Origin: CAYSDH01 sp964429805
GTDB lineage: Bacteria > Bacteroidota > Bacteroidia > Flavobacteriales_D > JABDKJ01
Direction of reading: 5' to 3'
Assembly: GCA_964429805.1 (NCBI GenBank)
Contig: CAYSDH010000022.1
Coordinates: 1-46,501 of the forward strand
DNA length: 46,501 bases
The first letter of the stretch is position 1. The number at the start of each line of letters is the position of its first letter. Of this stretch, positions 24,785 through 32,232 are shown piece after piece. The notes under the pieces are model-generated. The model did not search any database. It was not told where the DNA came from and saw nothing but the letters and a program-made list of their open reading frames with translations. The position numbers and the translations under genes were made by a program.

Positions 24785-25720
24785 TTGAGACAAGAAGCGG
24801 AGCATAGCAGCTTAATAAAACGAAAGGCCCGCGAACTAGGTTTTTCGCACTGTGGTATAGCCAAAGCAGGATTTTTAGAAGAAGAAGCACCACGATTAGA
24901 AAAGTGGCTGCATGAGAGTAGGCATGGTCAAATGTCGTACATGGAAAACCACTTTGACAAGCGGCTCGACCCTACCAAGTTGGTAGAGGACTCGAAGTCT
25001 GTGGTCTCTTTGTTGCTGAACTACTTCCCTTCCAAGACGCAAAGTGACCCTGCTGCTCCAAAAATTTCAAAGTATGCCTACGGCACAGACTATCATTTTG
25101 TCATCAAAGACAAGCTCAAAGACTTGCTGCGCTTCATTCAAGAAGAAATTGGAGAAGTCTCGGGGCGTTGTTTTGTCGATAGTGCTCCAGTTCTGGATAA
25201 AGCTTGGGCGGCTAAAGCGGGTCTAGGCTGGGTTGGTAAGCACAGCAACTTGCTCAATAAAGAGGTGGGGTCCTTCTTTTTTATTGCCGAGCTAATCATT
25301 GACTTAGACTTGGAGTATGACAGACCAGCGACAGACCACTGCGGCACCTGCACCGCCTGCATTGATGCCTGTCCTACAGAGGCCATCATAGAGCCATACA
25401 TAGTTGACGGTAGCAAATGCATTTCTTATTTCACTATCGAGTTAAAAGAGGCCATTCCAAAAGAGATGTCTGGAAAATTTGACAATTGGGCCTTCGGTTG
25501 TGATGTGTGCCAAGATGTGTGCCCTTGGAATAGGTTTTCAAAACCACATAGTGAGCCAGCATTTGAACCAGACCAACGCTTGTTAGACTATTCTAAAAAG
25601 GATTGGGAAGAAATTTCTGAAGAAGTGTTTGGCCAGATTTTTAAAAACTCGGCTGTCAAACGAACAAAATATAAAGGTCTAATAAGAAATCTGAACTTCT
25701 TATCACTCGATGAGCATTAA
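24785..25720 (+). CDS. queG: Epoxyqueuosine reductase QueG
   Basis: 311 aa from TTG 24785; no ATG is available before the conserved ARELGFSHCGIAKAG. The catalytic region is FVDSAPVLDKAWAAKAGLGWVGKHSNLL with the key Asp. Two [4Fe-4S] motifs follow: CGTCTACIDACP, and CDVCQDVCPWN with an upstream Cys in SKCISYFTIE. The cobalamin-dependent enzyme carries out the last step of queuosine tRNA modification, epoxyqueuosine to queuosine. Its stop TAA shares the palindrome TTAA (25717-25720) with the stop of the convergent small gene. Confidence 0.94.
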   Translation: MRQEAEHSSLIKRKARELGFSHCGIAKAGFLEEEAPRLEKWLHESRHGQMSYMENHFDKRLDPTKLVEDSKSVVSLLLNYFPSKTQSDPAAPKISKYAYGTDYHFVIKDKLKDLLRFIQEEIGEVSGRCFVDSAPVLDKAWAAKAGLGWVGKHSNLLNKEVGSFFFIAELIIDLDLEYDRPATDHCGTCTACIDACPTEAIIEPYIVDGSKCISYFTIELKEAIPKEMSGKFDNWAFGCDVCQDVCPWNRFSKPHSEPAFEPDQRLLDYSKKDWEEISEEVFGQIFKNSAVKRTKYKGLIRNLNFLSLDEH

Positions 25721-25905
25721 GCCATTGCTGTGTTGAAGCATTCAGTGATAATCTCATGATACTGACTAAATGTTGCCAGACACCAGACCTTGAGTGCTAA
25801 CCGTTCTTCGGTTTTTACCCAGCGTATTGCCTTGAGTAGTTCCTTTCTAAATAATCTCCGGTCAAAACTGACCTTTTGAAGTACTTTTTTGCTGAATTCG
25901 AACAT
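25717..25905 (-). CDS. Small conserved-looking basic protein of unknown function
   Basis: 62 aa from ATG 25905 (MFEFSKKVLQKVSFDRRLFR), preceded by AAGGACG as a possible ribosome binding site. A longer TTG start at 25953 lies in a near-match -7 element (TATATTTTG) and is disfavoured. The sequence FSKKVLQKVSFDRRLFRKELLKAIRWVK ... LKVWCLATFSQY resembles short Bacteroidota proteins I recall next to queG or ruvB, but I cannot name the family. It is helical and basic, with no signal peptide. It converges on queG with a 4-bp stop overlap. Confidence 0.65.
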   Translation of the reverse strand: MFEFSKKVLQKVSFDRRLFRKELLKAIRWVKTEERLALKVWCLATFSQYHEIITECFNTAMA

Positions 25906-26009
25906 CGTCCTTGCTGTTGATGTGATAGGTAATTTGGTCTTTCGCTTTCTCAAAATATACGCATAAAATCACCGGAGATTGCCCGAGCAACCCGTTGGTT
26001 TTACACAGC

Positions 26010-26031
26010 AAAAGACAACCCGCTGGGTGTC
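26010..26031 (-). terminator. Weak terminator-like hairpin after the beta-barrel gene
   Basis: On the minus strand GACACCC-AGC-GGGTTGTC (one bulged base) is followed by four T. It lies 22 bp past the stop of the 216-aa gene. The sequence just beyond has a related short repeat (CAACCCG at 25988-25994 and 26017-26023). Confidence 0.35.
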
Positions 26032-26052
26032 AGCTTGAAAGGAGAGTAGTTT

Positions 26053-26703
26053 TTAGAGAAAATAATATCGAAAACCGAAGGCCAACACACTGTTATACTG
26101 CCCTTGATTTAATCTGAACGTACTTCCTCCGGCATGCTCACGCACTGCAAGCAAGGAATTAGAAGCTCTTATATTCAGTTTAACCTTGTCACCAAGCGGA
26201 TAGCTAAGTCCCAAAAGTCCACCCACATCTAGGTCATTATATTCTCGGCCAACCCGCAGTATAGGGCCGTTTTGGTCTTCTTCTTTGGCACTGAGCAGAT
26301 AACCTACTGATAGTCCGATCTCAAATTGCCATTTATCTTGTTTATAGAGCATGTAGAGAGGCACATCCACATAGTCTAAGGCCATGAGGTAAAAGTCTAA
26401 ATCTCCTTTGTCAGGTCTTGAGTTTTTGCGACTACCCTTCTGTATGTACATGATGTCCATGCAGGCTTCCCATTTTGGAGCCACTTCTCTTCGAATGCCA
26501 ATACCTACATTGATTCCCAGCTTATTAAATCCAGACAAATTATCTCCTGAAATTTGGCTTGTGGATATACCGACAAGGGCATTTGCCTTAAACCCCTCAC
26601 TGCTTTCTTGAGCGCTGCATGATAGTGTCAATAAGATGCTTACCATGACAAAAAAAGCCCCATTGCGAACAATGGGGCTCCATATTTTTGAAATTCCTTC
26701 CAT
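26053..26703 (-). CDS. Outer-membrane beta-barrel protein (PorT-like/porin family)
   Basis: 216 aa from ATG 26703. The mature part has strands typical of small outer-membrane barrels: ANALVGISTSQISGDNLSGF, KLGINVGIGIRREV, WEACMDIMYIQKGS, WQFEIGLSVGYLLS, LDVGGLLGLSYPLGD, and the C-terminal YNSVLAFGFRYYFL ending in a hydrophobic aromatic pattern. The signal peptide (IVRNGAFFVMVSILLTLSCSAQ) needs the upstream start: ATG 26646 would lose the positive n-region. Part of this region (26650-26679) is also a strong terminator hairpin for the preceding gene. It lies 12 bp downstream of the TlpA-like gene. Function unknown. Confidence 0.75.
   Translation of the reverse strand: MEGISKIWSPIVRNGAFFVMVSILLTLSCSAQESSEGFKANALVGISTSQISGDNLSGFNKLGINVGIGIRREVAPKWEACMDIMYIQKGSRKNSRPDKGDLDFYLMALDYVDVPLYMLYKQDKWQFEIGLSVGYLLSAKEEDQNGPILRVGREYNDLDVGGLLGLSYPLGDKVKLNIRASNSLLAVREHAGGSTFRLNQGQYNSVLAFGFRYYFL
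26650..26679 (-). terminator. Intrinsic terminator lying inside the signal-peptide coding region of the next gene
   Basis: On the minus strand a perfect 10-bp stem AGCCCCATTG/CAATGGGGCT with loop TTCG is followed by seven T. It lies 37 bp after the TlpA-like stop and inside the first 18 codons of the beta-barrel gene. Confidence 0.85.
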
Positions 26704-26715
26704 ATAGAAGCGAAC

Positions 26716-27207
26716 TTACTTTATTTCCATCAGTTTCTCATAGATTTCTTCCTCGTCACCAGGGCTGTAACCTACGTGTTGGTAGACTATGTTACCTGAA
26801 CCATCAACGATAAACGTGTATGGCGGTGCATTGACACCCATGGCTCTTTTGAAGTCTGAGTTTTCATCTAAAAGTATCTCATAGTCCCATCCTTCTTTGT
26901 TGATGTAAGGCTTTACATTACGGGTTGTTCTACTGTCATCGATTGATACAGCATAAATCTTTACTCCAGTCTCATCAACCCAGTCATCATAGACTTCGGC
27001 TATGTTGCTCAATTCGCGTTTGCACGGTGCACACCAAGTTGCCCAGAAGTTGATGATGTATGGTTTTCCATCATTGCTCAGGTCTGCTGTGTTAATGGTC
27101 TTCCCATCAATGTTCTTCAGGTTTACCGAAGGCACTTTCTTTTCTTGAGCATTAACGTTTAAGACAAAGGTTAGAACTACGGTAAGGGCTAATAGTATTT
27201 TCTTCAT
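26716..27207 (-). CDS. TlpA-family exported thiol-disulfide oxidoreductase
   Basis: 163 aa. Signal peptide MKKILLALTVVLTFVLNVNA. Thioredoxin fold with active site FWATWCAPCKREL (C59 and C62) and the cis-proline loop region VNAPPYTFIVD. The core is AhpC/TSA-Redoxin-like (IINFWATWC, KIYAVSIDD). It should act in the periplasm, reducing disulfides, for example in cytochrome c maturation, as TlpA/ResA proteins do; the substrate is inferred. It lies in a minus-strand series between the 582-aa Omp28-like gene and the beta-barrel gene, with terminators on both sides. Confidence 0.87.
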   Translation of the reverse strand: MKKILLALTVVLTFVLNVNAQEKKVPSVNLKNIDGKTINTADLSNDGKPYIINFWATWCAPCKRELSNIAEVYDDWVDETGVKIYAVSIDDSRTTRNVKPYINKEGWDYEILLDENSDFKRAMGVNAPPYTFIVDGSGNIVYQHVGYSPGDEEEIYEKLMEIK

Positions 27208-27226
27208 GACTGTTTTTGACTTGATT

Positions 27227-27278
27227 AAAAAAAGAATCAGCAGTTAGAACGCAAACACCGCGCCAAAACTGCTGATTC
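27227..27278 (-). terminator. Intrinsic terminator of the 582-aa Omp28-like gene
   Basis: A perfect 12-bp stem (27234-27245 with 27267-27278; on the minus strand GAATCAGCAGTT/AACTGCTGATTC) with a 21-nt loop, followed by seven T. It begins 22 bp after the stop. Confidence 0.85.
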
Positions 27279-27299
27279 AATATTATTATGTCGACTATA

Positions 27300-29048
27300 T
27301 TACTTAGCCACAGTAACTCGAGCTGTAGCAACTTCACCAGCAGAGATAATTCTCACTAGGTAAACTCCTTCAGAAAGAGTGCTCATGTCTAACTTCTCAT
27401 TGTACTCTCCAACTGGAAGGTCACCAAGAGTAGTAGAACTGATAATCTGTCCAACTGGGTTAACTACTTCAACTGTAGTGAATGCGCTGTGGCTTACACT
27501 AAAGTTAACAGTCAACTCATCAGCAACAGGATTTGGGAATGTGTTGAACTCTGTTACGTAATAGTTCTCATCAAGACCTACAACAGTAGAAGTAAAGTTC
27601 ACTCCGTCAGACTCATACTGAAGAGCACCCGTGTTTTCGTAGATAACATCTCCTGATGCATCAACTAGAGTTGCGTTACCATCGACACCACAACTTCCCC
27701 ACTGAGCACCATTAAGACCGTCACCGTAGGTGTCAATCATTCTGAACTCATAACAGTCTCCTGCTGGCGCTGTGATAGACTCAATGATTTCTGACAAATC
27801 TTGCCCGTCATACGAACCTGTAGGAGCTGAAGCGACAATTGCTCCTGAAGACAAACTTCTGAACTCCCATCCAGTTTCTGCTGCCCAGCAATCAGTGTTG
27901 ATAGTAAGCGTCAATTCCTCTTCAGCTTCTTCAACTACTATGCTTAACTCAAAGTCAGCAGTAGATGAATTGTCTAAATCATTCTCATCAGCACTTCCAT
28001 TAGGGTTTGAAATCTCAACGTTGATTGTGTTTGATCCAGCACTTGTGAAATCGTAACTTGGAAGAGTAACCATTTCAGAAGCTAGTGCAGAAAGTGGACC
28101 ACCAGTCCAGTTGTACATCGCTGGAGTACCACCATTCACATCGTAAGTGATGTCTAGAGAAGTCAATGGAGTGTTTCCTGTATTTTGAATAGTGATAACA
28201 GGAGACACTGAAGCCTCAGAAGAACAACTAGCCTCAGGAAGTCCAGATACTTCACCAGAAGCAGCGTTATTCTCAAAGTTCAAGATAATATCTACCGTGT
28301 TATCCTTAGCAGCTTGAATTACTTCTTTCGTTGCATCGTCTTGAACAAATGCTACAAGACCAAGAGCAGAGTAATCATAGATAGTCAAACTTGAGATGTC
28401 AAACGTCTCATTGATTGTGTAAGACTCTCCAGCAGCCATGTCAGCCAAGTCGAATCCTGCAGTACCGCCAATGAACTTCTTCATCACGTTGTAGTAATCA
28501 GTCTCTCCGTTTGTCCCTCCAGGTGCAGAAGCACTTGTGATGTGCTGCTCTGTAAGTGCAATTCTCAATTTGAGATCACCAGCTGCAGCCATTGAGGCAT
28601 CAACAGAACCTGTGATAGTCAAGATTCCATCTACCAATTCTCCAGAGATAGTCATACCCAAAGGTGACATTAACGCTGCGTCAGCATCTAACTCAGCTTG
28701 ATCGTAACATGCTGGGGCTCCTTCCCATGCGCCACAATCATTAGCCCATAGAGCTCCATTAGCAAAACCTGTCGGTACTCCATTGAAGCCATAGTAAGAT
28801 ACTCTGTCAGCAACTTCTGTAGGGTTGTCAAGATTCATTTGGTCAAATCCTGGCCAAGACGTTTGATACTTCAATACAACAACGTTGTCATCATTAGCTT
28901 CAAGCAGTGCATCAAAAGCTGGGTTCATAGTCGCGCAAGGAGGGCAAGATGCCTGAGTTCCTTCTTCAATGAAGACCATTTTTGGTGTTTGTGCCATTGC
29001 AGAAAGCACGAATGCCATTACTGCGACTAGAGTAAAAAGTTTTTTCAT
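27300..29048 (-). CDS. Omp28-related secreted protein with thioredoxin-like N-terminus and T9SS type A sorting domain
   Basis: 582 aa. Signal peptide MKKLFTLVAVMAFVLSAMAQ. A thioredoxin-like domain follows with the CPPC motif at C35-C38 (MVFIEEGTQASCPPCATMNP), then the Omp28-type all-beta region (LRIALTEQHITSASAPG ... NETFDISSLTIYDYSALGLVAFVQDD). An Ig-like beta region (NTGNTPLTSLDITYDVNGG) and a Cys-containing calcium/aromatic-rich segment (EFRMIDTYGDGLNGAQWGSCG) come next. The C-terminus is a T9SS type A domain (FNTFPNPVADELTVNF ... LSEGVYLVRIISAGE). It should be displayed on or released from the cell surface. The function may be a redox or adhesin-like role but is not established. Confidence 0.88.
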   Translation of the reverse strand: MKKLFTLVAVMAFVLSAMAQTPKMVFIEEGTQASCPPCATMNPAFDALLEANDDNVVVLKYQTSWPGFDQMNLDNPTEVADRVSYYGFNGVPTGFANGALWANDCGAWEGAPACYDQAELDADAALMSPLGMTISGELVDGILTITGSVDASMAAAGDLKLRIALTEQHITSASAPGGTNGETDYYNVMKKFIGGTAGFDLADMAAGESYTINETFDISSLTIYDYSALGLVAFVQDDATKEVIQAAKDNTVDIILNFENNAASGEVSGLPEASCSSEASVSPVITIQNTGNTPLTSLDITYDVNGGTPAMYNWTGGPLSALASEMVTLPSYDFTSAGSNTINVEISNPNGSADENDLDNSSTADFELSIVVEEAEEELTLTINTDCWAAETGWEFRSLSSGAIVASAPTGSYDGQDLSEIIESITAPAGDCYEFRMIDTYGDGLNGAQWGSCGVDGNATLVDASGDVIYENTGALQYESDGVNFTSTVVGLDENYYVTEFNTFPNPVADELTVNFSVSHSAFTTVEVVNPVGQIISSTTLGDLPVGEYNEKLDMSTLSEGVYLVRIISAGEVATARVTVAK

Positions 29049-29121
29049 TTTTATTAATTATAAGAGTTATAGAAATCGATGAACACAAATTCCCTGAGAC
29101 ACTTTGTCAACCAAGGTGAAA

Positions 29122-29129
29122 CAAATCTA
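29122..29129 (-). promoter_or_regulatory. -7 promoter element TAGATTTG before the 582-aa gene
   Basis: On the minus strand it matches TAnnTTTG exactly, 73 bp upstream of the ATG at 29048. No clear -33 TTG is seen. The 286-bp intergenic stretch 29049-29334 shows nothing else I can support. Confidence 0.45.
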
Positions 29130-29334
29130 ATTAAATCTCGGTTTAATGCTATTTAATTGGCCCTGTAATTAGGCCCGTTTTTTTAAAAAATTAATGGAAT
29201 AGGTTGGAGTTCTAACCCCAAACGGTCATGCTGGTAGGAGTAGTAAGTGCCCTGATTATGAGTGGCTAGCACTCTTTTTATGTTGAAAGCTTATTAGTGG
29301 GTAACGCTTTTGCTCTATGAAAGTCGGTCGTGTA

Positions 29335-30228
29335 TTAGTCTAAGTCCGCACTAACCGATTGAAAGATTTCGTAAGAATCTCTATCGCACACAAAAGCAAT
29401 GGTGCTCAAATTGGAAGGGTCATAACTTTCATCTCCACCAACCGTCAATTGAGACAACTCATAGCTGAACGCAAATGAGAATTGATCTCCAATGTCATAG
29501 GTTTGGTCATTGTCTATAACCGTTCCCCATGTTCCTCCTATTACGTCAGACAGAACCTCATGATGCACGTAGCTGTCATTGACAGAACCGTCCCCCATAG
29601 TTTGAGGTGACACAACAGAATTTCTTATCAGGTAGACTATGACTCTGAGGTCACCAGTCATGGCTTCAAAGAATTTTCCATGCACGGTCAATTCTACTTC
29701 ATTGGTGCTTGAGTTGTATTCAGAGTCTTGAATCAATGACACTGGAGCGAGATTATTCTGCGAGAGAATCTCTTCTGAAAATGGCTCCCAATCACTTGCC
29801 AAAGTCCAGTATATGCCGTCAATCGAGCCATCGGGTATTCTATTAAAAAGACCAAGAGGATTGGCCGATACGTTCATGGACGCAGCGTATTCAGTGCCGG
29901 CTTCTGTTTTGAAATCGGTTGGATGAGTCGATGTGACTTCCTGAAATCCACCGTCTGGGGCATGAACCGATACTACTATCACGCGGTCAGGGTGTTCATC
30001 ATGAATGGCTTCGGCTACGAGTCCGGCTGCTGGACAGTTGTTGCACTTATGACCCGTAAAATCTTCTAGCAACATGTTTTGGTTTTGGGCCATAGTTACT
30101 GTGTCTAAGGGGTTACCAGTAGTGTCAATGATAACGTCACTCGCTACATTAGGCATGTCTACCTTGTCACAACTCAAACAGTAGAATAAAATCAAAGAAA
30201 CGGCCGGAAATAGGTATTTCGCTTTCAT
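29335..30228 (-). CDS. Omp28-related outer-membrane lipoprotein
   Basis: 297 aa with a lipoprotein signal ending LSC at C20. Thioredoxin-like segment MLLEDFTGHKCNNCPAAG with CNNC at C62-C65, then the Omp28 beta region (LRVIVYLIRNSVVSPQTMGDGS ... YVHHEVLSDVIGGTWG). This matches the family named after Porphyromonas gingivalis Omp28. The lipid anchor puts it in the outer membrane; whether the CNNC pair is redox active is unknown. It follows the DUF6029 gene by 5 bp and is surely in its operon. Confidence 0.87.
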   Translation of the reverse strand: MKAKYLFPAVSLILFYCLSCDKVDMPNVASDVIIDTTGNPLDTVTMAQNQNMLLEDFTGHKCNNCPAAGLVAEAIHDEHPDRVIVVSVHAPDGGFQEVTSTHPTDFKTEAGTEYAASMNVSANPLGLFNRIPDGSIDGIYWTLASDWEPFSEEILSQNNLAPVSLIQDSEYNSSTNEVELTVHGKFFEAMTGDLRVIVYLIRNSVVSPQTMGDGSVNDSYVHHEVLSDVIGGTWGTVIDNDQTYDIGDQFSFAFSYELSQLTVGGDESYDPSNLSTIAFVCDRDSYEIFQSVSADLD

Positions 30229-30233
30229 AATAT

Positions 30234-31907
30234 TTAGAAACTAGAGGTGAGTGTAAATGTCAATCCGTTGGAGGCTGGAACCTCTCTGCAAATTCCACCA
30301 ACGCAGAACCAACCTGCCCGCTGCTTACCATACTGGAAAGAGAATCTATGTGGCCCAGTGCTGTAAACTATGTTCGCTAGCGGGTAATGTATTTTACTTT
30401 TTGGGTTTTCATAATTGTATTGGTCGAGTACAGTAATAATCCAATGCGGACTCATCGAGTATTCTATTTGACCAAACACCCAGTTTTTATCATGCTCGTC
30501 AGTCCAGAGGTGCTGGGCCTCAAATCTCAATGTTTTTTTCTTTTTGACCTTCCAAGTGACGTCAAGCACAGCAATGTCTGCCTTTATAAGCTCCTTAGAT
30601 GCAACTAGCTGAACTCGATCATCAAAATAGAAGTTATAGTAGCTGGCTTGCATTTTTACTTTCTTGCTGAGTTTCTTTTTGACCTCCACGTTTATATCTC
30701 TAAGCAACGTACTGTCCGCATTAAATTGAAAAAGACTTGTGCTATAAATCTGTCTATCTGTGGATTCGTCATTCAGCATTGTCCGTTCTGGAGTGTTCAC
30801 TTGAGTGGCACTAAATGATACCGTAGTCCCATACTTACCTCCTAGGGCAGTTTTCTTTTTAAACTTATAACTGATGTCTCCTCTAAAGGAAACTTCTCCA
30901 AACAAATTGGTCGCATAGGGATATAACGAACTTACCAGATTATACGTGTGTTGTTTTGAGAGTGCAGGCAGATAACCTATGCTCAATTCGTTTCCTGAGA
31001 CTCCGGCATTAGTAGATCTCCATGTGACATTATCAAGATGCCTTGCTGTAAGGTCCACGGCAAATCCTTTTACAGAATATCCCAAGTTTGTGAAAAGTCC
31101 TTGACCATTCTTGTACACGTAGTCAAATTCAGGAACTGTGACACTCGGGTACGGATCGTTTGCTTTGCCCATGTATTCTGCGCCTAGTCTCCAATCTTTG
31201 TATTGTAAGTCCGCACGTACTGCACCGGCAGCAACATTGGCTGGCAGGTTATACAGGTTCGTGTTATTCTGGTCGTTGTACTTGCTCACGAAACTTCCCC
31301 CCAAGCTCAGTGAGAGCGGTGAGTCCTTCATTGAGCCAAATAGTTGATTGAAGTTTAAGTCAGCATCAAGACCTCTAATAATTCCTTCTCCATTGATTAG
31401 TCCATCGTCAAACTGAAGTCTTTGTTTTCCAATCATTCCTTTGACGTTTAATCCAGGGGTAATGGTGTACCTAGCGCGGAGACCGTCCATGGCGTTGTCT
31501 ATTCCGATTGCTCTTTCCTCAAACGTTCTGAAAATCATCCCATTTCCAAATTGCTCGTAGAAATTTCCAACTGTTACTTCCAGTCCTTCTTTTTGCCATG
31601 ATACATATCTGTAACCTATTCCACTTCCATCAAATAGTACTGGATACCCATTGAGTGCTGGTAAATATGATTCTAGTCTCATGCCTGCGGTGAAATCACC
31701 CTTGGTGTAACCGAGCAGTGCATAGGCATTCATTCCATAGGTTTGAGGGGGCACCAAGGCACCTATTTCTTCATCCTCTAGATAGTATTGTCCTGTCAAA
31801 TCCACTATTCCGTTAAAGGTGCCAGGTTGGCTAGTGTTCTCCTGATTTTCCTGCGCAGACACGCTAACGGAGATGAGCAGGAGCAGAAGTAAAGTAATTC
31901 TTTGCAT
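30234..31907 (-). CDS. DUF6029-family outer-membrane protein
   Basis: 557 aa from ATG 31907 (MQRITLLLLLLISVSVSAQ signal peptide). The open frame continues to 32039, but the extra residues have no signal-like character. The mature protein is full of alternating strands and aromatic residues: YYLEDEEIGALVPPQTYGMNAYALLGYTKGDF, VGNFYEQFGNGMIFRTFEERAIGIDNAMDG, ending in FSFQYGKQRAGWFCVGGICREVPASNGLTFTLTSSF. It is probably a large outer-membrane beta-barrel. The family is commonly found beside Omp28-like genes, as here. Function unknown. Its stop is 5 bp from the Omp28 lipoprotein start. Confidence 0.8.
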   Translation of the reverse strand: MQRITLLLLLLISVSVSAQENQENTSQPGTFNGIVDLTGQYYLEDEEIGALVPPQTYGMNAYALLGYTKGDFTAGMRLESYLPALNGYPVLFDGSGIGYRYVSWQKEGLEVTVGNFYEQFGNGMIFRTFEERAIGIDNAMDGLRARYTITPGLNVKGMIGKQRLQFDDGLINGEGIIRGLDADLNFNQLFGSMKDSPLSLSLGGSFVSKYNDQNNTNLYNLPANVAAGAVRADLQYKDWRLGAEYMGKANDPYPSVTVPEFDYVYKNGQGLFTNLGYSVKGFAVDLTARHLDNVTWRSTNAGVSGNELSIGYLPALSKQHTYNLVSSLYPYATNLFGEVSFRGDISYKFKKKTALGGKYGTTVSFSATQVNTPERTMLNDESTDRQIYSTSLFQFNADSTLLRDINVEVKKKLSKKVKMQASYYNFYFDDRVQLVASKELIKADIAVLDVTWKVKKKKTLRFEAQHLWTDEHDKNWVFGQIEYSMSPHWIITVLDQYNYENPKSKIHYPLANIVYSTGPHRFSFQYGKQRAGWFCVGGICREVPASNGLTFTLTSSF

Positions 31908-32094
31908 TTCAAATTCGACTATGCGATGTGAGGCGAAGGTAGCAGAATCACTATCACAAGGTCTAGGGCAGGAGTGGTAACAAATCAAGTTAAAATTGTA
32001 AGTCATACCGTGCTTGCTGACTAGACTGACTGTATTCATGAAGGTTTTGCAACCTTGTTTTTCTAAGGCTCGTAGGGCTTAGGGGAGGGCTTGG

Positions 32095-32124
32095 TCAATA
32101 GTATTTGAGGGTGGTCACTATTGA
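32095..32124. repeat. 8-bp inverted repeat, possible operator
   Basis: TCAATAGT at 32095-32102 and ACTATTGA at 32117-32124 are perfect reverse complements. They lie about 70 bp upstream of the -7 element of the T9SS cargo gene at 32233. A role as a regulator site is inferred. Confidence 0.35.
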
Positions 32125-32172
32125 AATCCTATATGTGGTTTAGGCCCGTGTACTCTGTAATGGGGCCCTTAC

Positions 32173-32199
32173 TTTGACCTCTCATTTGCATTATATTTG
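32173..32199 (+). promoter_or_regulatory. Bacteroidota-type promoter of the 250-aa T9SS cargo gene
   Basis: TTTG (32173-32176) and TATATTTG (32192-32199, TAnnTTTG) with a 15-nt spacer. The leader would be about 30 nt. Confidence 0.6.
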
Positions 32200-32232
32200 C
32201 AGTAAGTCCAATCAAGGAAAAAAATAAAAATT

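Larger units (their letters stand above)
31908..32232. other. Divergent intergenic region with dyads
   Basis: 325 bp between two divergent starts. It holds AAGGTT-TTGC-AACCTT followed by GTTTTT (32041-32056), a weak terminator-like dyad. An 8-bp inverted repeat TCAATAGT/ACTATTGA (32095-32102 and 32117-32124) has a 14-nt spacer. The promoter of the 250-aa gene lies at 32173-32199. No gene is seen. Confidence 0.6.

Noticed and set aside
29140..29190. GGCCC-flanked CTGTAAT motif resembling one at 32150-32170
   Set aside because: The match is only 7 bp with loosely placed GGCC ends; too weak to call a shared regulatory site.
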